Below are positions 10,056-18,420 of a DNA stretch of 64,000 nucleotides, one piece after another. How positions within the stretch are numbered: the stretch's first letter is position 1; the number at the start of each line of letters is the position of its first letter. The notes under the pieces are model-generated. The model did not search any database, was not told the DNA's origin, and was given only the letters and a program-made list of their open reading frames with translations. Position numbers and translations under genes: made by a program. The stretch lies in NCBI RefSeq assembly GCF_000709085.1, contig NZ_JFBD01000010.1, positions 1 to 64,000 on the forward strand, given 5' to 3'. The stretch comes from Virgibacillus alimentarius. Lineage in GTDB: Bacteria > Bacillota > Bacilli > Bacillales > Amphibacillaceae.

Positions 10056-10973
10056 TTATTTTTCATAATCATACGCTTTCTTAGGTACAATATGATCGAT
10101 TTCTGTCCAATCAAACGTTCCGTTACGTATCTTTTCTCGGCGTTCCTGTGTAATGATATCGGTAGGACGTCCTCCATCTGACCAGTCTTTATCATGGCCT
10201 CCCCAGACTGGGCGTTCACGCGATAGAATAAAGGCACCCAAATCAGCAGCCTCTTGATCTGTTAAGGAACCAGGGTTATGTTTAGGCATATATTCTTTAA
10301 TAAATCCGGATATATCAGATAAACGGTTCATTCCAGCCCCATCATTAAAGGAACCATCCCCCCATAAAGGTGGTCCGGATGTCATTCCTTTGCCAGAACC
10401 GTCTGTTGCATGACAAGACATACAACTCTTTTCTACAAACAATTCACTGCCTCTTTCAATATCTGGTTCTGGAATTTCTTCCATTTTATCAAGTCCCAGC
10501 CATGCTGCTTCTCCTTGCTGTATACCTTCAGATAGGTGGGTTAAGTACGCTGAAATAGCGCGCATTTCTTCACTTTCAAATTCCAGCTCCTCCCCGTTCA
10601 TACTACGGAGCATACATCCATTAATACGGTCTTCAATGGTAAAAATGGTATCTTCACGGGGGCGAAAAGCAGGATATTCCGTCGTTACCCCAATCATTGA
10701 AATCGTACTTGAAGCCCCGCCATCTGCATGACAGCTTGCACAAGACAATTCATTTCCGGTTTTTTCAGGTAGTACTGTACTTGTCTTATTAAAAATCTCT
10801 TCCCCATATTTCGCGTAAGGTGTCATCGGATCATTTGGGTCCAAATCTTCTAGAGAGGGTAGGTCTTCTGGTATCTCCTTTGTTTCTTGCTTACTCGTTT
10901 CTTGTGAACAAGCTGAAACCAATACAATCATAATGAATAGCATAAAGACATAGCCCTTTTTATTACCTTGCAT
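10056..10973 (-). CDS. Diheme cytochrome c lipoprotein, TsdA-like paralogue
   Basis: A 305-residue paralogue of the downstream gene with the same layout. It has a short lipoprotein signal (VLVSAC, Cys22), heme site CASCH (78-82), the RINGCMLRSMNG segment with candidate axial Cys120, and a second heme site CMSCH (184-188) followed by TDGSGKGMTSGPPLWG. The tails of both proteins share ERP-W-GH-x-DW and GTFDW. It is the first gene of the pair, so one transcript probably makes both. Two neighbouring TsdA-like copies suggest a heterodimer or forward and reverse thiosulfate/tetrathionate enzymes, which is inference. No cytochrome maturation genes lie nearby. Confidence 0.75.
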   Translation of the reverse strand: MQGNKKGYVFMLFIMIVLVSACSQETSKQETKEIPEDLPSLEDLDPNDPMTPYAKYGEEIFNKTSTVLPEKTGNELSCASCHADGGASSTISMIGVTTEYPAFRPREDTIFTIEDRINGCMLRSMNGEELEFESEEMRAISAYLTHLSEGIQQGEAAWLGLDKMEEIPEPDIERGSELFVEKSCMSCHATDGSGKGMTSGPPLWGDGSFNDGAGMNRLSDISGFIKEYMPKHNPGSLTDQEAADLGAFILSRERPVWGGHDKDWSDGGRPTDIITQERREKIRNGTFDWTEIDHIVPKKAYDYEK

Positions 10974-11142
10974 TCTCCATCCACCCTTCCGTCTATTTTC
11001 TGTTCTTCTTACATGCCGCTTTCACTCACTATGATTCTATTAATAATTGTGACTAAAATATGACTGATTTTAGAATATTTAAGCATTACATTAAATAGCA
11101 GCATACAACAGGATTATCATCTAATGAATAACTTGACATTTG

Positions 11143-11172
11143 TTCGACAAAATTCGGGGAGTGCCAGGCACC
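11143..11172 (-). repeat. GGTGCC/GGCACC dispersed element, copy 1
   Basis: Reads TTCGACAAAATTCGGGGAG then TGCCAGGCACC on the plus strand; it belongs to the CACTCCCC variant. It lies upstream of both the cytochrome pair and the manganese transporter, one of the few copies not at a gene's 3' end. The rest of 10974-11343 holds the transporter promoter. Confidence 0.9.
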
Positions 11173-11234
11173 CGCACATATACAGCCAAGTAAACATAGT
11201 ATAAAAAAAGTTTAAATAAAATATCGTTTAAATG

Positions 11235-11263
11235 TTTACTTAATCAATAAAGTATTATATAAT
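11235..11263 (+). promoter_or_regulatory. Sigma-A promoter of the manganese transporter operon
   Basis: A perfect -10 TATAAT (11258-11263) is 17 bases from a -35-like TTTACT (11235-11240). Transcription would begin near 11270, about 75 bases before the first gene. Confidence 0.65.
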
Positions 11264-11270
11264 AATAAAA

Positions 11271-11286
11271 GTTGCATACGGCAAAC
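11271..11286. promoter_or_regulatory. MntR-like operator
   Basis: The sequence GTTGCATACGGCAAAC reads GTTTGCCGTATGCAAC on the other strand. It resembles the MntR site TTTGCC-TTAAGG-AAA in half-site and spacing. It sits right at the predicted transcription start, where manganese-bound MntR would repress. Identification is by similarity to the remembered consensus only. Confidence 0.45.
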
Positions 11287-11343
11287 ATATATATACTAAT
11301 ACAAGTAAGAAAGTACAAGTCAAACTTTTTAGGAGGGTAAAAG

Positions 11344-12087
11344 ATGAACCAAACTATAGACGTGGAAAATCTCCATGTGTCTTATTATGGAAAGTCCGTC
11401 ATTCATGATGTTAACTTTTCATTTGAACCGGGAAATTTGGTCGGGATTATCGGTCCAAACGGTGCTGGCAAATCAACGATGATGAAGGCTGTGCTCGGAC
11501 TGACTCCTCGAGATGCGGGGAATGTATCCTTTATTGGTCAATCAGTTGAAGCTGTTCGAAAAAAAATTGCTTACGTGCCGCAACGGTCCAACATCGATTG
11601 GGATTTCCCTATCATTGTGAAGGATACGGTATTGCTTGGCACCTATCCAAAACTCGGGTTATTCCGTCGCCCTAAAAAGGCAGATAAAGCATGGGCATTA
11701 CAATGCCTGGAAAAAGTAGGGATGGAAGATTTTGCTCATAACCAGATCGGTGAGCTATCCGGTGGTCAGCAACAACGTGTTTTTTTAGCCCGGGCGCTGG
11801 CGCAACAAGCGGATTATTTCTTTCTGGATGAACCATTTGTAGGGATTGATGTATCAAGTGAAAATGTCATCATTAATATCTTGAAAGACTTAAAAGAGGA
11901 AGGCAAAACAATCTTTGTCGTCCATCATGATTTAGGAAAAGTCGAGGATTATTTTGATGAATTGATTTTAATTAATAAAAACTTAATTGGCGCCGGACCA
12001 GTAAATGAGGTATTTAAAGCAGATATACTGCAACAAGCCTATCAAACTCCATTTTCTGTAATGTCTGGTATGGGGGTAGGTGTTTAA
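11344..12087 (+). CDS. mntB: Manganese ABC transporter, ATP-binding protein
   Basis: A 247-residue ATPase of the metal-ion (cluster 9) ABC importers. Walker A is GPNGAGKST (about residues 38-46), the signature LSGGQQQRVFLARALA (about 138-153), and Walker B YFFLDEPFVGID. It energises uptake of Mn2+ (possibly Zn2+ or Fe2+) through the permease encoded next. The ATG follows AGGAGGG at 11331. The stop codon TAA directly precedes the permease's ATG, so the two are translationally coupled. The gene order ATPase, permease, binding protein is that of psa/mnt-type operons in some Bacillaceae. Confidence 0.92.
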   Translation: MNQTIDVENLHVSYYGKSVIHDVNFSFEPGNLVGIIGPNGAGKSTMMKAVLGLTPRDAGNVSFIGQSVEAVRKKIAYVPQRSNIDWDFPIIVKDTVLLGTYPKLGLFRRPKKADKAWALQCLEKVGMEDFAHNQIGELSGGQQQRVFLARALAQQADYFFLDEPFVGIDVSSENVIINILKDLKEEGKTIFVVHHDLGKVEDYFDELILINKNLIGAGPVNEVFKADILQQAYQTPFSVMSGMGVGV

Positions 12088-12948
12088 ATGGATTTCTTCC
12101 AAGATATGATAAATTATGAGTTTTTACAAAAAGCGCTTATCACCTCAACCGTCGTAGGAATTATTTGTGGTGTAATCGGTTCTTTCATAGTCTTGCGTGG
12201 TATGGCCTTGATGGGAGACGCTCTTTCACACGCTGTCTTACCAGGTGTCGCCATTTCCTACATGGTGGGAATCAATTACTTTTATGGAGCTGTGCTCACA
12301 GGTATATTAACAGCTCTTGGCATTGGTTATATTAGTGAAAACAGCCGTGTTAAAAATGATTCCTCGATTGGAATTGTTTTTTCAGCCGCTTTTGCTCTGG
12401 GTGTTATTTTGATTACCAAAGCACAAAGTGCAACAGACTTACAACAGATTTTATTTGGTAATGTGTTATCTGTTCGATCATCTGATATGTGGCTAACCAT
12501 TATCATAGGGGCGATCGTGCTTCTGGCTATTTTACTATTTTATAAAGAATTACTAGTTTCCAGTTTTGACGAAACGATGGCTGCTGCTTACGGTCTGAAA
12601 ACAAAAGTGATTCATTATGCTATCATGGTGCTTTTGACCCTCGTTACGGTAGCATCCTTGCAGACTGTTGGTGTTATCCTGGTTGTTTCCATGCTGATTA
12701 CACCGGCAGCGACTGCCTACTTATTAACAAACCGGTTATCAACGATGATTGCCCTTGCAGCATTTTTTGGGGCAATATCGGCAGTCAGTGGTATATACAT
12801 TAGTTTTATTTACAATATGCCAACCGGTCCTGTCATTGCTCTAGCGACAACAGCAATTTTTGTGGCAACATTATTACTTTCACCAAAACAAGGTGTGCTT
12901 TGGCGGGCGCTTCGAAAAATTAAGCAGCGCCAGACCATTAGTGGATAA
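12088..12948 (+). CDS. mntC: Manganese ABC transporter, permease
   Basis: A 286-residue ABC-3 family membrane protein with about eight to nine hydrophobic segments. The family's opening motif FLQKALITSTVVGIICGVIGSFIVLRGMALMGDALSHAVLPGVA (about residues 11-55) is intact, and the coupling region near GLKTKVIHYAIM contacts the ATPase. It forms the channel for the metal released by the lipoprotein. It abuts the ATPase gene and ends 38 bases before the binding-protein gene. Assignment to manganese rests on the ligands of that lipoprotein. Confidence 0.92.
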   Translation: MDFFQDMINYEFLQKALITSTVVGIICGVIGSFIVLRGMALMGDALSHAVLPGVAISYMVGINYFYGAVLTGILTALGIGYISENSRVKNDSSIGIVFSAAFALGVILITKAQSATDLQQILFGNVLSVRSSDMWLTIIIGAIVLLAILLFYKELLVSSFDETMAAAYGLKTKVIHYAIMVLLTLVTVASLQTVGVILVVSMLITPAATAYLLTNRLSTMIALAAFFGAISAVSGIYISFIYNMPTGPVIALATTAIFVATLLLSPKQGVLWRALRKIKQRQTISG

Positions 12949-12986
12949 TAGAAATAGATATAAGATGAATAGGAGGAATAGAAAAA

Positions 12987-13934
12987 ATGAGAAAGTTTAT
13001 TGTTGGTATTGCCATGCTAAGTATGGCAGCATTTTTCCTTGCAGCATGCGGAAGTGACGACAAGGCATCAGGAGAAGGTGGCGATGGTAAGCTTAAAGTT
13101 GTTACATCGTTTACAATTATTGAAGACATGGCAAAGGAAGTAGGCGGAGATAACGTTGAAGTTACGAACCTTGTGCCAACTGGAACAGATCCACATGAAT
13201 ATGAGCCAACGCCAGATGATATTAAAGCAGCAACAGATGCAGATGTATTATTTTATAACGGTTTGAATCTAGAAGGTGGAGAAAAGGGTTGGTTCTTCAA
13301 AATGCTTGATTCTACCGGACAGGATGAAGAAAATGCTTATCTTTTAACAGAAGATGTGGAGCCTATGTATATTGGTGGGGGAGATAGCGAACATGAAGAA
13401 GAAATTAATCCACACGCATTTATTGACCCTGGTGTAGGGATCAAAATGACGGAAGCTTTACGTGATGCTTTTGTGGAGGTAGATCCTGACAACAAAGAGG
13501 AATATGAAAAGAGTGCGGAAGAATATCTTAAACAATTAAAAGAAATTGATAAGGAATACGAGGAAAGAATCAATGAAATTCCGGAAGAAAACCGTGTTTT
13601 TGTAACAAGTGAACGCGCATTCCAATACATGACATCACACTATGGTTTAAAAGAAGGCTGGATTTGGGAAATTGATACAGACGAAAATGGATCCACAGAA
13701 CAAATTACAAGCCTCGTTGAATTTTTAGAAGAAAATGAAGCACCTGTTGTTTTCACAGAATCTAACGTTGACCCTCGCCCTATGGAAACAGTTTCTAATG
13801 AATCAGGGGTTCCAAACTTTGAAGATCCGATTTATTCTGATGAAATTGGCGGAGAAGGTGCTGATACGTATCTTAGCTACTTAGAATATAACATTGATGT
13901 GATCGCTGAAGGTTTAGGCGGAGACAAAGAATAA
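12987..13934 (+). CDS. mntA: Manganese-binding lipoprotein
   Basis: A 315-residue cluster-9 solute-binding lipoprotein. The signal peptide ends in the lipobox FFLAAC (Cys21). The four expected metal ligands are visible: His in GTDPHEYEP (about 71), His in INPHAFIDP (about 142), Glu in VTSERAF (about 208) and Asp in FTESNVDPRPME (about 274). The Glu at the third site matches PsaA/MntC-like manganese proteins; zinc-specific relatives carry His there. An acidic stretch (GGGDSEHEEE) precedes the second His. The start follows AGGAGG. A strong terminator lies just after the stop. Confidence 0.92.
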   Translation: MRKFIVGIAMLSMAAFFLAACGSDDKASGEGGDGKLKVVTSFTIIEDMAKEVGGDNVEVTNLVPTGTDPHEYEPTPDDIKAATDADVLFYNGLNLEGGEKGWFFKMLDSTGQDEENAYLLTEDVEPMYIGGGDSEHEEEINPHAFIDPGVGIKMTEALRDAFVEVDPDNKEEYEKSAEEYLKQLKEIDKEYEERINEIPEENRVFVTSERAFQYMTSHYGLKEGWIWEIDTDENGSTEQITSLVEFLEENEAPVVFTESNVDPRPMETVSNESGVPNFEDPIYSDEIGGEGADTYLSYLEYNIDVIAEGLGGDKE

Positions 13935-13936
13935 GC

Positions 13937-13983
13937 AACAAACAGCTGCTTCTGAAAGTGCATGCAGCTGTTTGTTATTTTTT
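13937..13983 (+). terminator. Terminator of the manganese transporter operon
   Basis: A 13-bp perfect stem has AACAAACAGCTGC (13937-13949) pairing with 13964-13976, then a T-rich tail. It begins three bases after the lipoprotein's stop and may also serve the convergent permease. Confidence 0.9.
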
Positions 13984-13991
13984 CTATGATT

Positions 13992-15452
13992 CTATTCATC
14001 TCTTTTCGGCTTGATCTCTTTATCTCCTAGAATAAGATAATTCAATTCTTCCTTTGGTATGCGGTTGAATTCTTTTCTTTTTGCAAAGTAAAAAATAATT
14101 CCAAGCAATATCCACAGACCTAATGCGATTCTAGATTCGATGCCAAGAAATGCAGGCGATCCAGGTATTAGTAAGAGACAAATAAAGATCAAACTTGCGA
14201 TAACGCCAATCCCGGAATATGTCTTTTTAAATGGCGAAACCTCATGTTTAGAAGGAATGAAATCTTTATCCTTTGACCATTTGAATAATTTGAAAGCTGT
14301 AAAACATGTATATAAATAGGCAATGGATACTCCGATCGACGACATATCAACAACCCACGTTAACGCCTCACGTCCGAACCAAGGAGCTAGCATCGATACA
14401 ACTACTGTAAAAATAACAGCAATGTAAGGTGTCTCATGCTTCGGATGCAATCTAGAAAAAGCAGACGGTAAAATTTTAGCGCGTGACATCGCAAACAATA
14501 GACGGCTTGTCGCAAGGATAAATCCGTTTAAACCAGTGAAGACTCCCATCGTAAGTGCTGTTACCAAAATAATTAGTCCCATCGTTCCCACTACATCCTG
14601 GATTGCAAATCCTGTCCCCCAGATATGATTTTCAGCTACTAGATCTTGCCACGGTCCTGTCATAGACGTTGCAATAATCATCAAACTGTATAAAATAGCA
14701 GCAAATAGTAAAGCTAAAATAATCAAAGTAAATGCCTTTTTAGCTGGAAAATCAAACTCCTCAGCGGCCTGCGGGACGGCATCAAAGCCAACATAGGCCC
14801 ACGGTGCAATAGCAACAATAGAAATAATTGCAGCAAATGCTGTTGTATTAGTAGGAAAAGAAGGATGGATATTGGATAAACCTGCTCCCGGTTGTCCTCC
14901 TACCATAAAGGTTAATGCAATAACACCCACAACCATCACGCAGGCGAAAATGAACTGGATTTGACCAGACAGCCCTGTTCCTTTTGTGTTGAAATAACCG
15001 AAGATCCCCAGTGCAGCAGATGCAATAATGATTTCCATTCCGTAAACATCCCAACCTGCAATGGTATAAAGATGGAGATTTTCAATCACAGCGGGGAAAA
15101 CAAATTTAATCATGAGCGCAAATGCAGAGGCATTGAGTGCCACAATACAGATATATCCCAGGGCTAAAAACCATCCACTAATGAAGGCGTGTGTCCTGCC
15201 CAAACTAATATACGCATAGGCAAACTCCCCTCCCGAAACCGGAAAACTTTTAATGAGAAAACCATAACTTACAGCAATCAGCATCATTAATAATGCACCA
15301 ATACTAAAACCAATAATCACTCCTAAGGGACCTGCATCAGCCATCCACGTTGTCGGCTGGACAAATGCTCCCCATCCAATCGCAGAACCTAAAGCAATCG
15401 CCCAGACCCAATGCGGCTTAAGTGTCTTTTTTAGCGTCTGTCGCTCTTCCAT
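13992..15452 (-). CDS. APC-family amino acid permease
   Basis: A 486-residue amino acid/polyamine/organocation transporter with about twelve membrane segments. The N terminus has the consensus WVWAIALGSAIGWGAFVQPTTW for the unwound first helix, and PVSGGEFAYAYISLGRTHAFISGW marks the second and third segments. It is a proton- or sodium-coupled uptake carrier; the substrate cannot be told. It is a single gene, convergent with the manganese operon. Upstream there is a good sigma-A promoter 167 bases away and a cre box inside the leader, so catabolite repression is likely. Confidence 0.88.
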   Translation of the reverse strand: MEERQTLKKTLKPHWVWAIALGSAIGWGAFVQPTTWMADAGPLGVIIGFSIGALLMMLIAVSYGFLIKSFPVSGGEFAYAYISLGRTHAFISGWFLALGYICIVALNASAFALMIKFVFPAVIENLHLYTIAGWDVYGMEIIIASAALGIFGYFNTKGTGLSGQIQFIFACVMVVGVIALTFMVGGQPGAGLSNIHPSFPTNTTAFAAIISIVAIAPWAYVGFDAVPQAAEEFDFPAKKAFTLIILALLFAAILYSLMIIATSMTGPWQDLVAENHIWGTGFAIQDVVGTMGLIILVTALTMGVFTGLNGFILATSRLLFAMSRAKILPSAFSRLHPKHETPYIAVIFTVVVSMLAPWFGREALTWVVDMSSIGVSIAYLYTCFTAFKLFKWSKDKDFIPSKHEVSPFKKTYSGIGVIASLIFICLLLIPGSPAFLGIESRIALGLWILLGIIFYFAKRKEFNRIPKEELNYLILGDKEIKPKRDE

Positions 15453-15538
15453 GCTTTTCCTCCTTCAAATTAAATTCTTGTCTGATGTTTATTCCGTGGA
15501 AGTGTATATATGTCAGCTTCCCCCCTGTAAAATCAATA

Positions 15539-15552
15539 TGATAACGCTTTCA
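15539..15552 (+). promoter_or_regulatory. cre box in the permease leader
   Basis: TGATAACGCTTTCA matches the cre consensus at 13 of 14 positions. It lies between the permease promoter (minus strand, -10 at 15619) and its start codon, where CcpA would act as a roadblock. Confidence 0.55.
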
Positions 15553-15618
15553 AAACCCATCTCCCCTCTATTAAACCAAACATATACGACAAATACCATA
15601 TGTATTAAAGTTAAATCT

Positions 15619-15647
15619 ATTATATTTTATAATGAATCCCATTACAA
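15619..15647 (-). promoter_or_regulatory. Sigma-A promoter of the APC permease
   Basis: On the minus strand, TTGTAA (15642-15647) and TATAAT (15619-15624) stand 17 bases apart. The predicted transcript has a leader of about 160 bases. Other parts of 15453-15819 hold the cre box and the terminator of the neighbouring operon. Confidence 0.6.
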
Positions 15648-15761
15648 ATTTGAATAAAAAAGTTTTTACGATTTGATAAAGCGTGCAAAATATGGTGTTT
15701 TGGCTTCTTTTACACTGGCAACCATTTTTCTACCTTTAAGACGTAAATAATTAGTTCAACT

Positions 15762-15811
15762 AAAAAAAGGAGGCAGCCCCCATGCGAATCGTTCACATGG
15801 GGGCTGCCTCC
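15762..15811 (-). terminator. Terminator of the hydroxyproline operon
   Basis: A perfect 16-bp stem has GGAGGCAGCCCCCATG (15769-15784) pairing with 15796-15811, followed on the minus strand by seven T. It ends the leftward hydroxyproline transcript. Confidence 0.92.
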
Positions 15812-15819
15812 CTTCTCGT

Positions 15820-17307
15820 TTACTTTACTTTTACTAATACACTTTTAACCTCGGTATAGTTAGCTAGGCCGTATTCTCCGCCCATTTCTCTTCCGACACC
15901 GGACTTTTTATATCCGCCAAATGGCATTGTTTCAAGCTCCAAGCCGAAGTCGTTCACCCATACAGTACCCGCTTGCAATTTACCTGCAATATAATGGCCT
16001 GTTCGAATGTTTTCTGTCCATACACTGGCTGCTAAACCATATTCACTATCGTTTGCCCGCTCAATTACCTCTTCTACATCATCAAAAACGAATACCGACA
16101 TAACTGGGCCAAAAATTTCTTCTCTTGCAATGGTCATGTCATCCTCGACATCAGCAAAGATTGTTGGCTCTACGAAGTAACCTTTGTCAAATGCTTTTTT
16201 TCCGCCAGCGACCAAACGTGCGCCTTCTTCCTTTCCTTTGTCAATATAATCAAGCACCGTTTGCTGTTGTTTCGCTGAAACAAGTGGTCCCATTTCTGTC
16301 TCAGGATTCATTCCTGGTCCTAGTTTCATTGCTTTTGCACGTTCTGCAAGTTCTTCAACAACACGGTCGTAATGCTTGCGATGAACAAATACACGCGTAC
16401 ATGCACTACAGTTTTGACCATGGTTATACATTGTCCCGTTAAAAGAACCTTCAATGGCTTCTTCGAGATTTGCATCTTCTAAAATAATGCTTGGGGATTT
16501 TCCTCCGAGCTCTAGTGTCACATCTTTAATATCATCCGCTGCTTTCTTCATCACACCTTTTCCAACAGCCGTTGATCCCGTAAAAGCAACTTTTGCGATA
16601 TCTTTATGTGTGATAATCGACTCTCCTGCCACACTGCCTGAACCAGGAACAATATTAACAACCCCGTCCGGGAAGCCAGCTTCCTTAAATAATTTTGCTG
16701 CATAAAGTAAAGACAATGGCGTCTCACTAGCTGGTTTAATGACAACCGTACAACCTACCGCTAAAGCAGAACCAAGTTTCCAACTGGCCATTGCAAGCGG
16801 GAAGTTCCATGGAATGACCTGACCAACCACACCAACAGGCTCATGCACAATATAATTAAAATAATCAGGAGATACATTTACCGTTTTTCCTGTGATTTTT
16901 GTTGCCCATCCAGCATAGTACCGGAAATGCTGAACGGTTCCGTCCACATCATCTGCAAGTGCTACCTCGTACGGCTTGCCGTTATCCATCGCCTCAAGCT
17001 GGGCAAGCTCTTCTCTGTTTTCATCGAGCAAATCAGCAAACTTATAGATGAGGTGTGAGCGTTCAGCTGCTTCCATTTTTGTCCATTCTCCATGCTCAAA
17101 TGCATCTTTTGCAGCAGCAACCGCGACATCTATATCTTCCTCTTGTGCTTCGCTCACCCTTGCAATGACTCCCTCCGTTGCCGGGTCAAGAACATCGAAT
17201 GTTTTCCCACTGATAGACTGTACATATTCTCCGTTAATATAAAGACCTTTCACATCTTGCAAAAATTCCTTTACTTTTGGCTTTAAAACAATTTCTTTTG
17301 TTGCCAA
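15820..17307 (-). CDS. Aldehyde dehydrogenase, probable alpha-ketoglutarate semialdehyde dehydrogenase
   Basis: A 495-residue NAD(P)-dependent aldehyde dehydrogenase. Seen motifs are VIPWNFPLAMASWKLGSALAVGCTVVIKPA for cofactor binding, VTLELGGKSP with the general-base Glu, and GQNCSACTRVFV, in which the first Cys (about residue 299) is the nucleophile. In this operon the expected job is oxidation of 2-oxoglutarate semialdehyde to 2-oxoglutarate, the last step of hydroxyproline breakdown. The start is TTG at 17307 behind AAGGAGG. It is the last gene before a strong terminator, 136 bases after the deaminase. A betaine-aldehyde-type substrate is possible by sequence alone. Confidence 0.9.
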   Translation of the reverse strand: MATKEIVLKPKVKEFLQDVKGLYINGEYVQSISGKTFDVLDPATEGVIARVSEAQEEDIDVAVAAAKDAFEHGEWTKMEAAERSHLIYKFADLLDENREELAQLEAMDNGKPYEVALADDVDGTVQHFRYYAGWATKITGKTVNVSPDYFNYIVHEPVGVVGQVIPWNFPLAMASWKLGSALAVGCTVVIKPASETPLSLLYAAKLFKEAGFPDGVVNIVPGSGSVAGESIITHKDIAKVAFTGSTAVGKGVMKKAADDIKDVTLELGGKSPSIILEDANLEEAIEGSFNGTMYNHGQNCSACTRVFVHRKHYDRVVEELAERAKAMKLGPGMNPETEMGPLVSAKQQQTVLDYIDKGKEEGARLVAGGKKAFDKGYFVEPTIFADVEDDMTIAREEIFGPVMSVFVFDDVEEVIERANDSEYGLAASVWTENIRTGHYIAGKLQAGTVWVNDFGLELETMPFGGYKKSGVGREMGGEYGLANYTEVKSVLVKVK

Positions 17308-17443
17308 TGAAAAAACCTCCTTAATTTAATTTCATCCTCTGTCAATCTATGAACAGTAACCTTCTTAACCGATTAAATAGACTACGCTAAGAAGGCTCTT
17401 TTCCTATTGAACTTCTTTCATGCAGTCGTAGAAACTGAAGGTG

Positions 17444-18337
17444 CTATTGTTGAATGGTTTCTAAACTGCTTAAAATCCCCTGAAGTTTCGCCTCTTCTGC
17501 TTCCGTTAATGGAAGTCTCGGTTTACGTGATGGACCACCTGCAAGACCTTGCAGTTCCATTGCTCTTTTTACAATTTGAACAGGCTTTCCTTCCCCCTCA
17601 AGCAAGTTGCATAATGGAAGGATTTTATCATATAATTCCCATGCCTTTTCGATCTTATTTTCCTTTACACTGTTATATAGATCCGTTGCTAAACGTGGTG
17701 CTATATTTGCTGCGACAGAAATCCAGCCAGTTGCCCCAACTAAAAACGACTCTAAAGCTAAATCATCTGCACCGCAAAATGTTTTAAGAAATCCTTTTCC
17801 TTGTCTAGTAATATCGCGAACTTTACTAATATCACCGCTCGATTCTTTAATATGCGTGATGTTTTCAACCTCGCGGGCAACATCTAAGATCGTTTCTGTT
17901 CCAATATTAATCCCTGACGTAAATGGGTTATTGTACAGCATGATCGGAAACGTTACAGCATTAGCAACTGCTTTAAAATGTTCATATATCTCTTCATCTT
18001 TTGGATGTGCGTAATACGAATTGATGATTAGGGCAGCATCCGCACCAACAGCTTCTGCTTGTTTCGTATATTCAATGGCATCTTGTGTTGTTTCAGCAGC
18101 AGTTCCTACTACAACCGGTATTCTCCCATTTACTTGTTCAACCGCTACTTCAGCTACTTTATAGCGCTCTTCCTTTGTTAAACTGACAAATTCTCCCGTA
18201 CTGCCATTCACTGCAATACCTGCTACACCTACATCGATAAAGTATTCAATATTTTTCTTCAGTCCCTCATAGTCCACTTCAAAATCCTGTGTCATCGGTG
18301 TAATTAATACTGGAAATGCTCCTTCTAATTGTTTCAT
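17444..18337 (-). CDS. DapA-family lyase, probable 1-pyrroline-4-hydroxy-2-carboxylate deaminase
   Basis: A 297-residue member of the dihydrodipicolinate synthase / N-acetylneuraminate lyase family. The first catalytic region GSTGEFVSLTKEER (about 45-58) and YNNPFTSG (about 135) with the proton-relay Tyr are present. The Schiff-base Lys is in ITHIKESSGD (about 163). Next to a hydroxyproline epimerase and dehydrogenase it most likely converts 1-pyrroline-4-hydroxy-2-carboxylate into 2-oxoglutarate semialdehyde and ammonia. The ATG follows AAGGAGG. A copy of the GGTGCC element lies between it and the transporter gene upstream, without a terminator. Confidence 0.88.
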   Translation of the reverse strand: MKQLEGAFPVLITPMTQDFEVDYEGLKKNIEYFIDVGVAGIAVNGSTGEFVSLTKEERYKVAEVAVEQVNGRIPVVVGTAAETTQDAIEYTKQAEAVGADAALIINSYYAHPKDEEIYEHFKAVANAVTFPIMLYNNPFTSGINIGTETILDVAREVENITHIKESSGDISKVRDITRQGKGFLKTFCGADDLALESFLVGATGWISVAANIAPRLATDLYNSVKENKIEKAWELYDKILPLCNLLEGEGKPVQIVKRAMELQGLAGGPSRKPRLPLTEAEEAKLQGILSSLETIQQ

Positions 18338-18374
18338 TTTAAAATTCCTCCTTGGATGTATTTTTGAAATTTAT

Positions 18375-18405
18375 ATTCGACAAAATTCGAGTGGTGCCAG
18401 GCACC
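18375..18405 (-). repeat. GGTGCC/GGCACC dispersed element, copy 2, with a duplicated edge
   Basis: A sense-oriented copy follows the nhaC-like gene. Its outer edge GGCACCATCTAA is repeated in tandem (18400-18411 and 18413-18424), and the second unit contains the transporter's TAG stop. The element therefore reaches into the 3' end of that gene. Confidence 0.9.
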
Positions 18406-18420
18406 ATCTAAAGGCACCAT

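Noticed and set aside
10016-10237. Longer start for the second cytochrome gene
   Set aside because: It runs back through the end of the upstream paralogue and places the lipoprotein signal in the middle of the protein.
17360-17397. CCTTCTTA/TAAGAAGG dyad between the deaminase and aldehyde dehydrogenase genes as a terminator
   Set aside because: There is no T-run on the minus strand and the loop is long; it lies upstream of a co-directional operon gene.
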